This document shows, one piece after another, positions 5,574 to 13,853 of a stretch of DNA of 32,376 nt (its first letter is position 1; each line of letters starts with the position of its first letter). The DNA comes from a bacterium. GTDB lineage: Bacteria; Patescibacteriota; Minisyncoccia; Phycocordibacterales; Phycocordibacteraceae. Below the pieces are notes generated by a model that searched no databases, was not told the DNA's origin, and saw only the letters and a list, made by a program, of their open reading frames with translations. The translations under genes were made by a program, and so were the position numbers. The DNA lies in the NCBI GenBank assembly GCA_021813965.1, contig JAKAJB010000002.1:1-32376 (forward strand), in the 5' to 3' direction.

Positions 5574-6020
5574 ATGGAGTACCAGGTACCGCAGTTCATC
5601 GAGGTCGAGGATAAGATCATCGGCCCGCTGACCTTAAAGCAGTTCATCTACCTCGCCGGTGCAGCCGGACTCGTCGTCGTATTCTTCTCCTACCTGCCTT
5701 TCATCGTCGCCGTCCTATTTTCCATCCCGGTCGCCGGGCTCGGCGCAGCGCTCGCATTCTATAAGGTAAACGGAAAATCTTTCGTGGAAATGCTCGAAGC
5801 GGGCTTCAATTATTACACCGGCAAGAAGCTCCTTCTTTGGAAATACACTGCTCCGACGGCGCAGGAGACGAGCGCGGCAGCGTCTGCGGCCGCGGCCGCA
5901 GACGCTGCCGCGCGGCCCGTGCGAGGCGCACCACGCCTCACGAGCGGGAAGCTCTCGGAACTCGCCTGGTCGCTTGACGTGAAGTCCTCGAGCAGCGAGA
6001 CGCCGAGACGAGCCGCATAA
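5574..6020 (+). CDS. PrgI-family membrane protein
   Basis: A 148-residue protein starting MEYQVPQFIEVEDKIIGPLT, the usual N-terminus of the PrgI family, small inner-membrane partners of VirB4 in type IV secretion systems. Two membrane segments (about 26-46 and 49-66) are followed by a conserved cytoplasmic part to about residue 97. Then comes an alanine-rich linker (about 100-113) and a polar tail. The linker is encoded by a perfect 42-bp palindrome. The gene lies directly upstream of the VirB4-N-like and VirB4 genes, the expected neighbourhood. The start is set by the TATACT box. Confidence 0.8.
   Translation: MEYQVPQFIEVEDKIIGPLTLKQFIYLAGAAGLVVVFFSYLPFIVAVLFSIPVAGLGAALAFYKVNGKSFVEMLEAGFNYYTGKKLLLWKYTAPTAQETSAAASAAAAADAAARPVRGAPRLTSGKLSELAWSLDVKSSSSETPRRAA
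5872..5913 (+). repeat. 42-bp perfect palindrome inside the PrgI-like coding sequence
   Basis: The 20-bp arm 5872-5891 is the exact reverse complement of 5894-5913 with GC at the centre. It encodes the Ser/Ala-rich linker and has no T-run, so it is unlikely to be a terminator. Confidence 0.9.
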
Positions 6021-6025
6021 ACACT

Positions 6026-6664
6026 ATGCCGAACACCGCACAAGCAGGGAAAACGCAGCAATTCGTCCCCATAAAAGAAATACGAAACGGCACCATCGTC
6101 CTGAAAGACGGCGGCTACCGCGGCATACTTATCTGCTCCGCAATCAACTTCGGGCTCAAATCGGCCGAAGAACAGCACGGCATCATCCTCGGCTTCCAGA
6201 ACTTCCTCAACACGCTCGATTTCTCTATACAGATCGTCATCAATTCACGCCGCATGGACCTGCGCCCGTACCTTGCGCTCCTCCAAGAGAAGATGCCGGA
6301 CCAGAAAACCGAACTTATGCGCATCCAACTGCGCGAGTACATCGAATTCATCGGTTCGTTCGCCGAGCAGACGAACATCATGACTAAGTCGTTCTATATC
6401 GTCGTCTCCTACGCGCCGCATGTGACTGCCGCCGGCGCGGTGAGCTTCTTGCGCCAGGGAAGTGCGGCCACGAAGAGCGCAGCCGATGAAGCGTCCTTCG
6501 AAGAGGACCAGGCGCAGCTCGAGCAGCGTCTCTCACTCGTCGCTGCCGGGCTCGCAGGCACGGGCGTACGCGCCGTCCCGCTCGGCACCGAAGAAGTCAT
6601 CGAGCTTCTCTATCGCTCCTTCAACCCGGGCGAGCTTGAGAACCCTATCCGCCTTGAGGCATGA
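6026..6664 (+). CDS. VirB4 N-terminal-domain-like (TraC-like) protein
   Basis: A 212-residue cytoplasmic protein without ATPase motifs. The stretch FVPIKEIRNGTIVLKDGGYR, then LNTLDFSIQIVINSRRMDLR, resembles the N-terminal region of VirB4/TraC ATPases, which contacts the inner-membrane complex. In this clade it seems to be encoded apart from the motor. It starts 5 bp after the PrgI-like stop and ends 33 bp before virB4, so the three genes are one unit. Residues 140-175 are a charged, Ala-rich variable region. The assignment rests on motif resemblance and position. Confidence 0.65.
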   Translation: MPNTAQAGKTQQFVPIKEIRNGTIVLKDGGYRGILICSAINFGLKSAEEQHGIILGFQNFLNTLDFSIQIVINSRRMDLRPYLALLQEKMPDQKTELMRIQLREYIEFIGSFAEQTNIMTKSFYIVVSYAPHVTAAGAVSFLRQGSAATKSAADEASFEEDQAQLEQRLSLVAAGLAGTGVRAVPLGTEEVIELLYRSFNPGELENPIRLEA

Positions 6665-6697
6665 GTTTTAAACTTTTAAATATTTAAATATCTCACC
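6665..6697 (+). promoter_or_regulatory. AT-only island before virB4, possible internal promoter
   Basis: The 33-bp spacer is almost pure A/T, including the palindrome ATATTTAAATAT, in otherwise GC-rich DNA. It contains TAAATA about 7 nt before the ATG at 6698. No Shine-Dalgarno is visible. Confidence 0.4.
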
Positions 6698-8518
6698 ATG
6701 GCACTCCTCGACTTCCTCAGCCGCAAACAGAAAGAAGAAGCTCCGGCGATCACGCCGGTGCTGCCGCGGGATATCTACCGGCAGAGTTCGCTCGATCTCG
6801 TCGATACTATCGCTCCGACCGCGCTCAAGATAGGCTCGCGCGAGCTTGAGCTCGGCGAGAAATTCGTCCGCACCTTCTACACCGTCTCGTATCCGCGTTT
6901 CCTCTCTGACAGCTGGTTCTCGCCGGTCATCGATCTCGACAAAGTGCTCGATGTTTCCATCTTCATCCATCCGGTCGAAACCGAGACCGCACTTCGCAGC
7001 TTCCAGAAAAAGGTCGCCGAGGTCCAGAGCCAGATCAATGAGCGCGAGGCGAAAGGGCTCGTGCGCGACCCGCTCCTGGATACGGCCTACCAGGATCTCG
7101 AGGCCCTGCGCGACAACCTGCAGCAAGCGCAAGAGAAGCTCTTCGACGTAGGTCTCTACCTCGCGCTCTACGGCGACACGAAGGAGGAGATAGCGAAGAC
7201 CGAGGGAGACATCCGCGGCATCCTCGATGCGAAGCTCGTCTATACCAAACCCGCCCTGTTCCAGCAGGAGCAGGGATTCCGCTCGTGCCTCCCGCTCGGA
7301 AGCGACGAATTGCTGGTCAATTCGAAGCTGAATTCCTCGCCGCTCTCGTCCATCTTCCCGTTCGTCTCTTTCGACCTCACGAGCGACCGCGGCATCCTCT
7401 ACGGCATCAACCGCCACAACTCTTCGCTCATCCTCTTCGACCGCTTCTCGCTCGAGAACTACAACTCCGTCGTCTTCGCGAAATCCGGCTCCGGCAAGAG
7501 CTATGCGACCAAGCTCGAAATCCTTCGTTCGCTCATGTTCGGCACGGACGTCATCGTCATCGACCCGGAACGCGAATACGAGCAGCTCGCCGAGGCGACG
7601 GGCGGACGCTCGTTCAACATCTCTCTTTCCTCAGAGAACCACATCAACCCGTTCGACCTCCCGCCGGTGCGGGAAGACGAAGACCCGAAAGACATCCTGC
7701 GCTCCAATATCATCTCGCTCGTCGGCCTCTTCCGCATCATGCTCGGCGGTCTCTCTCCGGAAGAAGACGCTATCGTCGATCGCGCCATCAGCGAGACATA
7801 CGCGCTCAAAGACATCACCGGCGAATCCGATTTCACCGGCGCCGAATCGCCCCTTCTCTCCGATTTCGAGCAGGTGCTCTCCGGCATGGAAGGAAGCGAG
7901 TCCCTGATTGAGCGCCTTTCCAAATACACCCGCGGCACGTGGTCCGGATTCATGAACCAGCCGACCAATATCGACCTCAAGCAGCAGTTCGCGGTATTCT
8001 CCGTGCGCGACATGGAAGACGAGCTGAAGCCGGTCGCTATGTACATCATCACGCACTATATCTGGAACGCCGTGCGCCATGAGATGAAGAAGCGTCTCCT
8101 CATCATCGACGAGGCGTGGTGGATGATGAAGAGCGATGACACCGCCTCATTCCTCTACTCGCTCGCGAAGCGCGGCCGCAAATACTACCTCGGCGTCTGC
8201 ACCATCACGCAGGACGTCGAAGACTTCCTCAAGAGCCCGTACGGCCGCCCGATCCTCACGAACTCCTCGCTGCAGCTGCTTTTGAAGCAGTCGCCGACGA
8301 CCATCGATGTGCTCCAGAAGACGTTCAACCTCACCGACGAAGAGAAATACCTCCTCCTCGAGGCCGGGGTGGGGGAGGGGCTCTTCTTCGCCGGATTGAA
8401 GCACGTCGCCATCAAGGTCGTCGCGAGCTACACGGAAGATCAGATCATCACCTCCGACCCCTCGCAGCTCATGGCGATAAAGCAGGAAAAGAGCCGCTAT
8501 GCCGCCGAGCAGAAGTAG
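6698..8518 (+). CDS. virB4: VirB4-family type IV secretion ATPase
   Basis: A 606-residue ATPase that would power assembly or substrate transfer by a type IV secretion-like apparatus at the inner membrane. The N-terminal half (about 1-235) includes a helical region near residues 108-150. The motor domain follows, with Walker A AKSGSGKSYATK near 262-271, IVIDPEREYEQL just after it, Walker B LLIIDEAWWMM near 468-478, and the conserved RKYYLGVCTITQDVEDFL. The C-terminus ends shortly after the motor. The usual VirB4 N-terminal domain is partly supplied by the preceding gene. The stop overlaps the next gene by 20 bp. Confidence 0.93.
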   Translation: MALLDFLSRKQKEEAPAITPVLPRDIYRQSSLDLVDTIAPTALKIGSRELELGEKFVRTFYTVSYPRFLSDSWFSPVIDLDKVLDVSIFIHPVETETALRSFQKKVAEVQSQINEREAKGLVRDPLLDTAYQDLEALRDNLQQAQEKLFDVGLYLALYGDTKEEIAKTEGDIRGILDAKLVYTKPALFQQEQGFRSCLPLGSDELLVNSKLNSSPLSSIFPFVSFDLTSDRGILYGINRHNSSLILFDRFSLENYNSVVFAKSGSGKSYATKLEILRSLMFGTDVIVIDPEREYEQLAEATGGRSFNISLSSENHINPFDLPPVREDEDPKDILRSNIISLVGLFRIMLGGLSPEEDAIVDRAISETYALKDITGESDFTGAESPLLSDFEQVLSGMEGSESLIERLSKYTRGTWSGFMNQPTNIDLKQQFAVFSVRDMEDELKPVAMYIITHYIWNAVRHEMKKRLLIIDEAWWMMKSDDTASFLYSLAKRGRKYYLGVCTITQDVEDFLKSPYGRPILTNSSLQLLLKQSPTTIDVLQKTFNLTDEEKYLLLEAGVGEGLFFAGLKHVAIKVVASYTEDQIITSDPSQLMAIKQEKSRYAAEQK

Positions 8519-9263
8519 TGAGAAGCCGCCCGAGGCGATGACCTTGCTGAGAGCGATGCCGGTCATCGCGTTCGCCGGCGTTTTCGATCTCCTCAAGATG
8601 CTTTTCGAGGCGTTCTGGTTCTTCGGGCCGGCACTCGCCGCCGTGTATTGTTCTGCGAAAGTAAACGGGATTTTGACGACTTGGACGGCCGGGTTGCTAG
8701 GGATGAAAACCGCGGCGCTCGCATGCTCCGCGGCTGTTACGGGTGCCGTCGCCGGGGCCACTGTAGTCACCGGCGGGTTGAGTGCGGAAGCAATCGAGGT
8801 ATTCGGCATCATCATGGCGATGGCCGTCGGTTTTCTCGGGAACATCGCCGTCCTGTTTTGGCTCCTTGCGAAGAATCCTCGTATTTTCAAAGCGAATGAG
8901 CGTGCGGCGTTATGGTTCGGCGGCAGCTTCCTGGTAAGCGAATTGCCGTTCATCGGGGCGTTCCCTGCATTATCAGTGACGCTCTGGAGGATGTACAAGA
9001 AACAGATACAAGCTGACGCCGCGGCTCATGCGGCATGGAAACGGAAAAGTGCGCAAGACGCGGCGGCGCGCGTCCAGGAAAGACAGCAGCAGGCGGCGGG
9101 GCTTATGCAGGCCAATGCTATCCGTGCCGACCAGATGCAGCAACAAGCCGCGAATGACGCTCAGTATGCCGCGCAAGAGCAGGAAGCGACGGAGCGAGAA
9201 AATGCTGAGGTCGATGCTGCAAATGATGCGCAGTATACCCAAAACTTCGCTGACGCAGCGTAG
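8499..9263 (+). CDS. polytopic membrane protein with Gln/Ala-rich coiled-coil tail
   Basis: A 254-residue protein of no family I can name. About four hydrophobic segments (residues 14-50, 65-95, 100-128, 135-165) are followed by an 85-residue tail very rich in Ala, Gln and Glu that is likely helical and coiled-coil. It overlaps virB4 by 20 bp and so is translationally coupled. By position it may fill the VirB6-like or another scaffold role of the secretion apparatus; that is inference only. An ATG at 8538 is an alternative start. Confidence 0.7.
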   Translation: MPPSRSSEKPPEAMTLLRAMPVIAFAGVFDLLKMLFEAFWFFGPALAAVYCSAKVNGILTTWTAGLLGMKTAALACSAAVTGAVAGATVVTGGLSAEAIEVFGIIMAMAVGFLGNIAVLFWLLAKNPRIFKANERAALWFGGSFLVSELPFIGAFPALSVTLWRMYKKQIQADAAAHAAWKRKSAQDAAARVQERQQQAAGLMQANAIRADQMQQQAANDAQYAAQEQEATERENAEVDAANDAQYTQNFADAA

Positions 9264-9280
9264 CGGCCGCGTCCAGGTTG

Positions 9281-9286
9281 TATACT
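9281..9286 (+). promoter_or_regulatory. leaderless -10 box
   Basis: TATACT ends 6 nt before the ATG at 9293, which is also where a clean signal peptide begins. Confidence 0.65.
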
Positions 9287-9292
9287 ATTTAC

Positions 9293-10291
9293 ATGCGCTT
9301 CGGATTCTTCACTGTGTGTGCGGTCGCCCTCTTCATCCCGATAGCGGCATCGGCGCAATCGATCGGCGGCACGACAGGGGGCGGCGCTCCTTCGTTTACG
9401 ATTTCGGTGTCCCCGCAGTACCCGGCGCCCAATAGCCAAGCATCCATCTCCTTCTTGTCTTCCTCGCTCGATCTCGCTAATGCGACCGTCTCGGTCTCGG
9501 TCGACGGTAAGAAAATCTACACCGGGACCGCGCAACCGGTTTCAATCCCTCTCGGAAGAGGGGGGAGCGCCACATCGGTCTCCGTGGATGTTTCCTCAGG
9601 TGGCAGCACCTATACCCAGTCGGTGTCGCTGCAGCCGCAGGATGTCTCTCTTATCGCCGAGCCGGTCGCATCCGCGCCGATACTCTATCCCGGCAAACCG
9701 CTTGTTCCTATCGAAGGCGATGTGCGCATCGTCGCTGTGGCGGCTTTGAGAGACGCAGGAGGGAAGATATACGACCCTGCAACGCTTTCCTACGTATGGA
9801 CGGTCGACGGCTCTCAGATAACGAACGCTTCCGGTATCGGGAAAGAAGCGCTTATGGTGGCCTCGCCGCTTCAGTACCGCGGACGATCTGTCTCGGTCGT
9901 CGTACAGAACCAGGCCGGAAATCTCGTCGGCGGCGCGGAGCTCTCCCTATCGGCCGCAGAGCCGTCGGTACGCATCTACGCGAATGACCCGCTCCTCGGC
10001 ATCCTCTATGACCATGCGCTCACCGGGGCCTATGCCATCACCGGCGCGGAGGCTGATCTGTACGCGGCGCCGTTCTCTTTCCCGCTCACCGGCGGTGCGC
10101 CTTCGCTCGAATGGTTCCTGAACGGCGCTCCCGCACAGTCAGGCGGTTCCCTGACGCTCCGGCCGACCGGGACCGGGCAAGGGAATGCAGCTTTGACGCT
10201 TACGTCGTCCGCCGGCACCTCCGCCGAAGCGACTGCGAACCTCTCTCTGTCCTTCGGCGCTGCACAGAATACTAACCTCTTCGGCCTATGA
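9293..10291 (+). CDS. exported Ig-like-domain protein of the secretion cluster
   Basis: A 332-residue protein with a signal peptide (basic MR start, hydrophobic core, cleavage likely after AASA near residue 21). The mature part is rich in Ser, Thr, Gly and Val and shows repeating beta-strand patterns, as in Ig-like or PKD-like folds. One is near residues 35-110, another contains SYVWTVDGSQITNAS, and a third contains SLEWFLNGAPAQ. There is no sortase motif or C-terminal membrane anchor. Its stop overlaps the next start (ATGA), so it is made together with the pilin-like protein. It may be a surface or periplasmic part of the apparatus. No specific family was recognised. Confidence 0.75.
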   Translation: MRFGFFTVCAVALFIPIAASAQSIGGTTGGGAPSFTISVSPQYPAPNSQASISFLSSSLDLANATVSVSVDGKKIYTGTAQPVSIPLGRGGSATSVSVDVSSGGSTYTQSVSLQPQDVSLIAEPVASAPILYPGKPLVPIEGDVRIVAVAALRDAGGKIYDPATLSYVWTVDGSQITNASGIGKEALMVASPLQYRGRSVSVVVQNQAGNLVGGAELSLSAAEPSVRIYANDPLLGILYDHALTGAYAITGAEADLYAAPFSFPLTGGAPSLEWFLNGAPAQSGGSLTLRPTGTGQGNAALTLTSSAGTSAEATANLSLSFGAAQNTNLFGL

Positions 10292-11277
10292 AAAAGATCT
10301 TCTTTGCGATTATCCTTGTTGCAAGTATGGCTGTAACCGGGGCTGGGATTGTATATGCAGATACTGCGACTGACGTGGCCAATGCCACCGCCGCACAGAA
10401 CGCCTGTCTTGCTAACGGCAACTCGGCGGCACAATGCCAGGCTGCATATGATGCTTACATGGCCACCGCTGCCTATAACGCATGTATCGCAAGCGGCAAT
10501 ACTGATGCTCAATGCCAGACAGCTTCGAGCGCGTATACTGCCGGCACGAATAATACGGCAAATACGGCTGCATCGCCGTCAACGAGCGCGCAGAGCGGCT
10601 TCACCGCGCTCGCGCCTATCCCCGGCCTCACCGATCAGAGCGCGACGAGCGTCATGAACGCGACGACGCTCGCAAACTTCTTCAACAACCTCTACAAATA
10701 CCTCATCGGTCTCGCGGCGATACTCGCGATTGTCGAGATCATCTGGGGCGGGCTTGAGATATCGACGAAAGATTCTGTCAGCAAACAGAGCGACGGGAGA
10801 GAACGCATCACTCAGGCGATCTTCGGCCTGGTCCTCGTCCTCTCGCCGGTCCTCGTCTTCTCGATCATCAACCCGAATATCCTGAATCTCTCACTCAACC
10901 TCCCGGCACTCGATACGCTATCTGCCAAAAACAGCGCTCCGACTACAGACACGACTACCATCACCCAGCAAAACAACGTCGATATCGGAGCGGCTATCGC
11001 GCAAGCTCAACAACAATGCAGGGATAAAGGGGGTACTCCCGTCACTGATTCAGGGAGTATCGCCGGAGGGACGTTCAAAGTGACCTGCGATATGACTGCG
11101 ACAGCGCCGGTTGGAACGCAGATAACTCAGCAGCAATGTCTCAATCTGATACCGAAAGGTACCATTTTCATGGGTTTCACCTGCAGCTCGGAACCAGCAA
11201 GTGCGACCAGCTTCCAAAAAGCCGGCAGCTACACCTGCAGTGACCTCGTCGGCGGCGGGGTATGCTTCCATAAATAG
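10288..11277 (+). CDS. VirB2/TrbC-like two-TM protein with cysteine repeats
   Basis: A 329-residue exported protein. A signal peptide (1-25) is followed by two copies of a 26-residue repeat, each with NAC then C-x9-C spacing and AQCQ (about residues 38-88). After a low-complexity linker come two membrane segments, YLIGLAAILAIVEIIWGGLEI and ITQAIFGLVLVLSPVLVFSI, separated by a short polar loop. That is the layout of VirB2/TrbC pilins in type IV secretion systems. A C-terminal domain (about 230-329) holds at least six further cysteines. Canonical VirB2 is about 100 residues, so the extra N- and C-terminal parts are unusual. Overlap with the gene before and a 2-bp gap to the gene after indicate one operon. 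Confidence 0.68.
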   Translation: MKKIFFAIILVASMAVTGAGIVYADTATDVANATAAQNACLANGNSAAQCQAAYDAYMATAAYNACIASGNTDAQCQTASSAYTAGTNNTANTAASPSTSAQSGFTALAPIPGLTDQSATSVMNATTLANFFNNLYKYLIGLAAILAIVEIIWGGLEISTKDSVSKQSDGRERITQAIFGLVLVLSPVLVFSIINPNILNLSLNLPALDTLSAKNSAPTTDTTTITQQNNVDIGAAIAQAQQQCRDKGGTPVTDSGSIAGGTFKVTCDMTATAPVGTQITQQQCLNLIPKGTIFMGFTCSSEPASATSFQKAGSYTCSDLVGGGVCFHK

Positions 11278-11279
11278 CT

Positions 11280-12494
11280 ATGCGCCGCACGCTCATCATC
11301 ACCGCCATCGTCGTCCTCCTTCTGGGGGCGAGTATCGCCGCCTACTTCTATGCCTCGTCCGGCACGGCGACGGTCGCGGTGGCACCCGCCGGGAGCGCGA
11401 GCCTGCCGGTCGCCGGGCAGACAGCGCCGGGTACGATTAGCACGGCGAACACCGAGCCGAGCCTCGCTCCCGGGGCACCGAGCGCTCCGGTGAGCGTCTC
11501 CGCGCGACTGGTGCAGATAAGCACCGGACCGATCGTCCCGGGCGAGTCCGTCGTCGACACGAAAGCGGCGGACGCAAGCTCGTCGCCTGAAGTCACTGTC
11601 AATTACATCGAGCGCGCGAGCGGCAACGTCTTTTCATACGCCAGCCCGAGCGGCACGCTCACCCGCATCAATAACCGGACGATTCCCGGCATCCAATCAG
11701 CCGCATGGCTGCCGGACGGCATGACAGCGTATGTGCGCTACCTCTCCGGAAGCGATTTCTCCACCATCAACACGTACGCGCTTTCGGCGGCAAGCTCTAC
11801 CGGATTCTTCCTGCCTCAGGATCTCGCTGATGTGTCGGTGTCCGCGGCGGGGCTCCTCACTCTCGCGTCAGGAGGGAACGGTTCCGCCGTCTCCTTGAGC
11901 CGTACCGACGGGACTCGCTCGACAACCCTTTTCACGACGCCGCTCAGCAGCATTCGCACATCTTTTGCAGGCAAAAATCAGTATCTCGTGTTTTCGAAGC
12001 CGGCGGCGTCGCTCGCCGGAGACGCATTCCTCGTCGATAGCGCCGGGCGCTTCTCGCGAATCGCAGGTCCTTTGAACGGGCTCGTCGCCCTTCCCAGCCC
12101 GTCAGGGAAGTGGGTGTTGGTGAGCTACACTCAGAACGGCGCTATGCAGATGGAGCTCATCAATACCGCAACCGACACGACGCTCCCGCTCCCGCTCGCG
12201 ACCATCGCCGATAAGTGCGTGTGGGCCGCTGATGATTCTTCGATCTATTGCGGCATCCCGATGAGCCCGAGCGCCAATTACGCATACCCGGATGACTGGT
12301 ATCAGGGCGCGGCGCATTTCTCAGACCGCATATGGAAGATAGACGTCGCCGGACGCTATGAGCAGCTCGTTCTGGATTTCTCCCAAGCGAATAAAGGGGA
12401 TCTCGACGCCGAAGCTCTTGCTTTGGATCCTGCGAAGTCGCTCCTCGTGTTCATTAACAAGAACGACGGTTCGCTCTGGAGTTATTCGCTCTAG
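11280..12494 (+). CDS. membrane-anchored beta-propeller-like protein
   Basis: A 404-residue protein with one N-terminal membrane segment (residues 4-27) and a Pro/Ala/Ser-rich stalk to about residue 90. A large extracytoplasmic domain follows, with repeating patterns such as SAAWLPDGMTAYVRYL, PSPSGKWVLVSYT and CVWAADDSSIYCGIP. These resemble WD40/TolB-type propeller blades. It closes the secretion-like run, 2 bp after the pilin-like gene, and is probably an envelope component. No enzyme motif is seen. Confidence 0.68.
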   Translation: MRRTLIITAIVVLLLGASIAAYFYASSGTATVAVAPAGSASLPVAGQTAPGTISTANTEPSLAPGAPSAPVSVSARLVQISTGPIVPGESVVDTKAADASSSPEVTVNYIERASGNVFSYASPSGTLTRINNRTIPGIQSAAWLPDGMTAYVRYLSGSDFSTINTYALSAASSTGFFLPQDLADVSVSAAGLLTLASGGNGSAVSLSRTDGTRSTTLFTTPLSSIRTSFAGKNQYLVFSKPAASLAGDAFLVDSAGRFSRIAGPLNGLVALPSPSGKWVLVSYTQNGAMQMELINTATDTTLPLPLATIADKCVWAADDSSIYCGIPMSPSANYAYPDDWYQGAAHFSDRIWKIDVAGRYEQLVLDFSQANKGDLDAEALALDPAKSLLVFINKNDGSLWSYSL

Positions 12495-12545
12495 ATTTAT
12501 CGGCCCCGCACGTCATGCGGCGAAGCCGGGAATCTGGCTGTAGCG

Positions 12546-13286
12546 TCAGGCGCTTTCTAGCTCAGAAACTTCTTCAGCGATCGTGCGGCGGACATGCCAT
12601 TCTTGCGCCGCGCCGACGAGATTCGTCGTGATGAAGTAGAGGCCGACCGCGCCGGAGGTCGTGTAGGAAATGGTCGCAATAAGGAACGGGAAGACGTATT
12701 TCAGTTGCATGCCGATGATCTTCTGGAAATCACCCTGCTTCGCGCCGGGAGCGGGTTTCATGGAGCCTGAGAGCGCCATATGCGCCTGGAGAAGCTGTGT
12801 AAGCCCCGCACAGACTGCTAAGAAGAGGCTTTTGCCGGCGACAGAGATGATGCCGAGGAACTCGAGCGAAATGGCGTGCGGCACCGGGGTGAAAGAATAC
12901 AGCCGAAGAGCGTTGATGGCCGGGAACGGCTCATAGGTGAAGACCCAGTAGAGCGCTAGAAGGATTGGGATCTGTATGAAAGCGGTAAGGATGCTCGCGA
13001 ACGGGTTCACCTCAGCCTCTTTGTAGAGCGCGAGGGTTTCGACCGCCTCGCGCTCTTTATCGTCTTTATAGGTCTCTTTAAGGGCTTTTATCTTCGGCTC
13101 GAGTATCTTCATCGCCCGCTGAGTGCGGGCCGCTGAGAGCGAGAAGGGGAGGAGGATGAGCCGGATGGCGATAGTAAGGAGGATAATGGCGATACCCACA
13201 TCAGAGCCTGGTACGAGCGCCACGAGCGCCACGAGCGCGTTATAGATCGGATTATAGAAAGCGGTGTGGAAAAGTGCCGATATCAC
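12546..13286 (-). CDS. yidC: YidC/Oxa1 membrane protein insertase
   Basis: A 246-residue insertase that places proteins into the cytoplasmic membrane, alone or with SecYEG. It has the Oxa1-type core: a first membrane segment, then a cytoplasmic hairpin with EPKIKALKETYKDDKE, and further segments including PILLALYWVF and VFPFLIATISYTTSGAVGLYF. It lacks the large periplasmic domain of Gram-negative YidC, so it is the short type. rpmH-rnpA-yidC is the classic order beside dnaA; here 11 bp separate rnpA and yidC. An N-terminal pore Arg is plausible in AIRLILLPF. Confidence 0.92.
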   Translation of the reverse strand: MISALFHTAFYNPIYNALVALVALVPGSDVGIAIILLTIAIRLILLPFSLSAARTQRAMKILEPKIKALKETYKDDKEREAVETLALYKEAEVNPFASILTAFIQIPILLALYWVFTYEPFPAINALRLYSFTPVPHAISLEFLGIISVAGKSLFLAVCAGLTQLLQAHMALSGSMKPAPGAKQGDFQKIIGMQLKYVFPFLIATISYTTSGAVGLYFITTNLVGAAQEWHVRRTIAEEVSELESA

Positions 13287-13297
13287 AGAAGGATTGG

Positions 13298-13609
13298 TTA
13301 GGTGTTGATTTTTGAAAGAAGACCGCCCAGTTCTGTCCTCAAGTCTTGGTAGTGTACACCACTCGCCGACGCGCGGGGAAACACGATGAGCGCGGGGGGA
13401 AGCCGGAGCGTCTTAAGCGCCTCAAAAATCTGTCGTTTCAGCCGGTGCCGCCCGGATGAGAGGCGGACTACTTTCTTGGGGATAATGACAGCGTATCCGC
13501 GCATTTCCTCGGGAACGACGAGCATAAAATGCTCCGAAGAGAACCTGCGGCCGCGTTTGAGCGCCGCGGGGAACTGCTCACGGGAGAGTCGTTCTCGACG
13601 GGAGAACAC
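13298..13609 (-). CDS. rnpA: ribonuclease P protein component
   Basis: A 103-residue basic protein that assists RNase P RNA in 5' processing of tRNA. It has the family start FSRRERLSREQF, AVIIPKKVVRLSSGRHRLKRQIFEAL (the RNR-type RNA-binding helix, here with GRHRLKR) and the final strand ALIVFPRASA. The GTG start at 13609 lies 6 bp after the rpmH stop. Order and spacing with rpmH and yidC support the call. Confidence 0.92.
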   Translation of the reverse strand: MFSRRERLSREQFPAALKRGRRFSSEHFMLVVPEEMRGYAVIIPKKVVRLSSGRHRLKRQIFEALKTLRLPPALIVFPRASASGVHYQDLRTELGGLLSKINT

Positions 13610-13615
13610 GGGAAA

Positions 13616-13756
13616 TCAGACGGCGAGGCTCGCTCGGCCGACGCGGCGGCGCTTCTGGAGGATTTTCTTGCCGGAAGCCGTTGCGGTACGCGCCAAAAAG
13701 CCGTGCGTCGTGGCGCGCTTCTTCTTTTTCGGCTGGTAGGTTCTTTTCGTGGCCAT
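13616..13756 (-). CDS. rpmH: 50S ribosomal protein L34
   Basis: A 46-residue highly basic protein, [20 protein letters not shown] at the start and [15 protein letters not shown] near the end, which is the bL34 signature. It is the usual first gene of the rpmH-rnpA-yidC unit and diverges from dnaA. It is short but unmistakable. Confidence 0.96.
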   Translation of the reverse strand: MATKRTYQPKKKKRATTHGFLARTATASGKKILQKRRRVGRASLAV

Positions 13757-13853
13757 ACGTGATGGAATTAGGTTGTACACATGATACTAACAGTTTCCCC
13801 GCGAAACGCCAGTGTGCGGCTGATTCCGAATAAGCGTATACTCCGAGGTACGT
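13757..13853. promoter_or_regulatory. rpmH-dnaA divergent intergenic region
   Basis: These 97 bp hold the two divergent promoters. TATACT (13837-13842) ends 11 nt before the dnaA ATG with a weak CCGAGG between. For rpmH a TAGTAT-like box lies about 30 nt upstream on the minus strand. I see no good DnaA box here. Confidence 0.5.

Noticed and set aside
6668-7417. 249-codon minus-strand frame opposite virB4
   Set aside because: Antisense mirror of a GC-rich gene (Glu/Arg-rich), with no start signal or motif.
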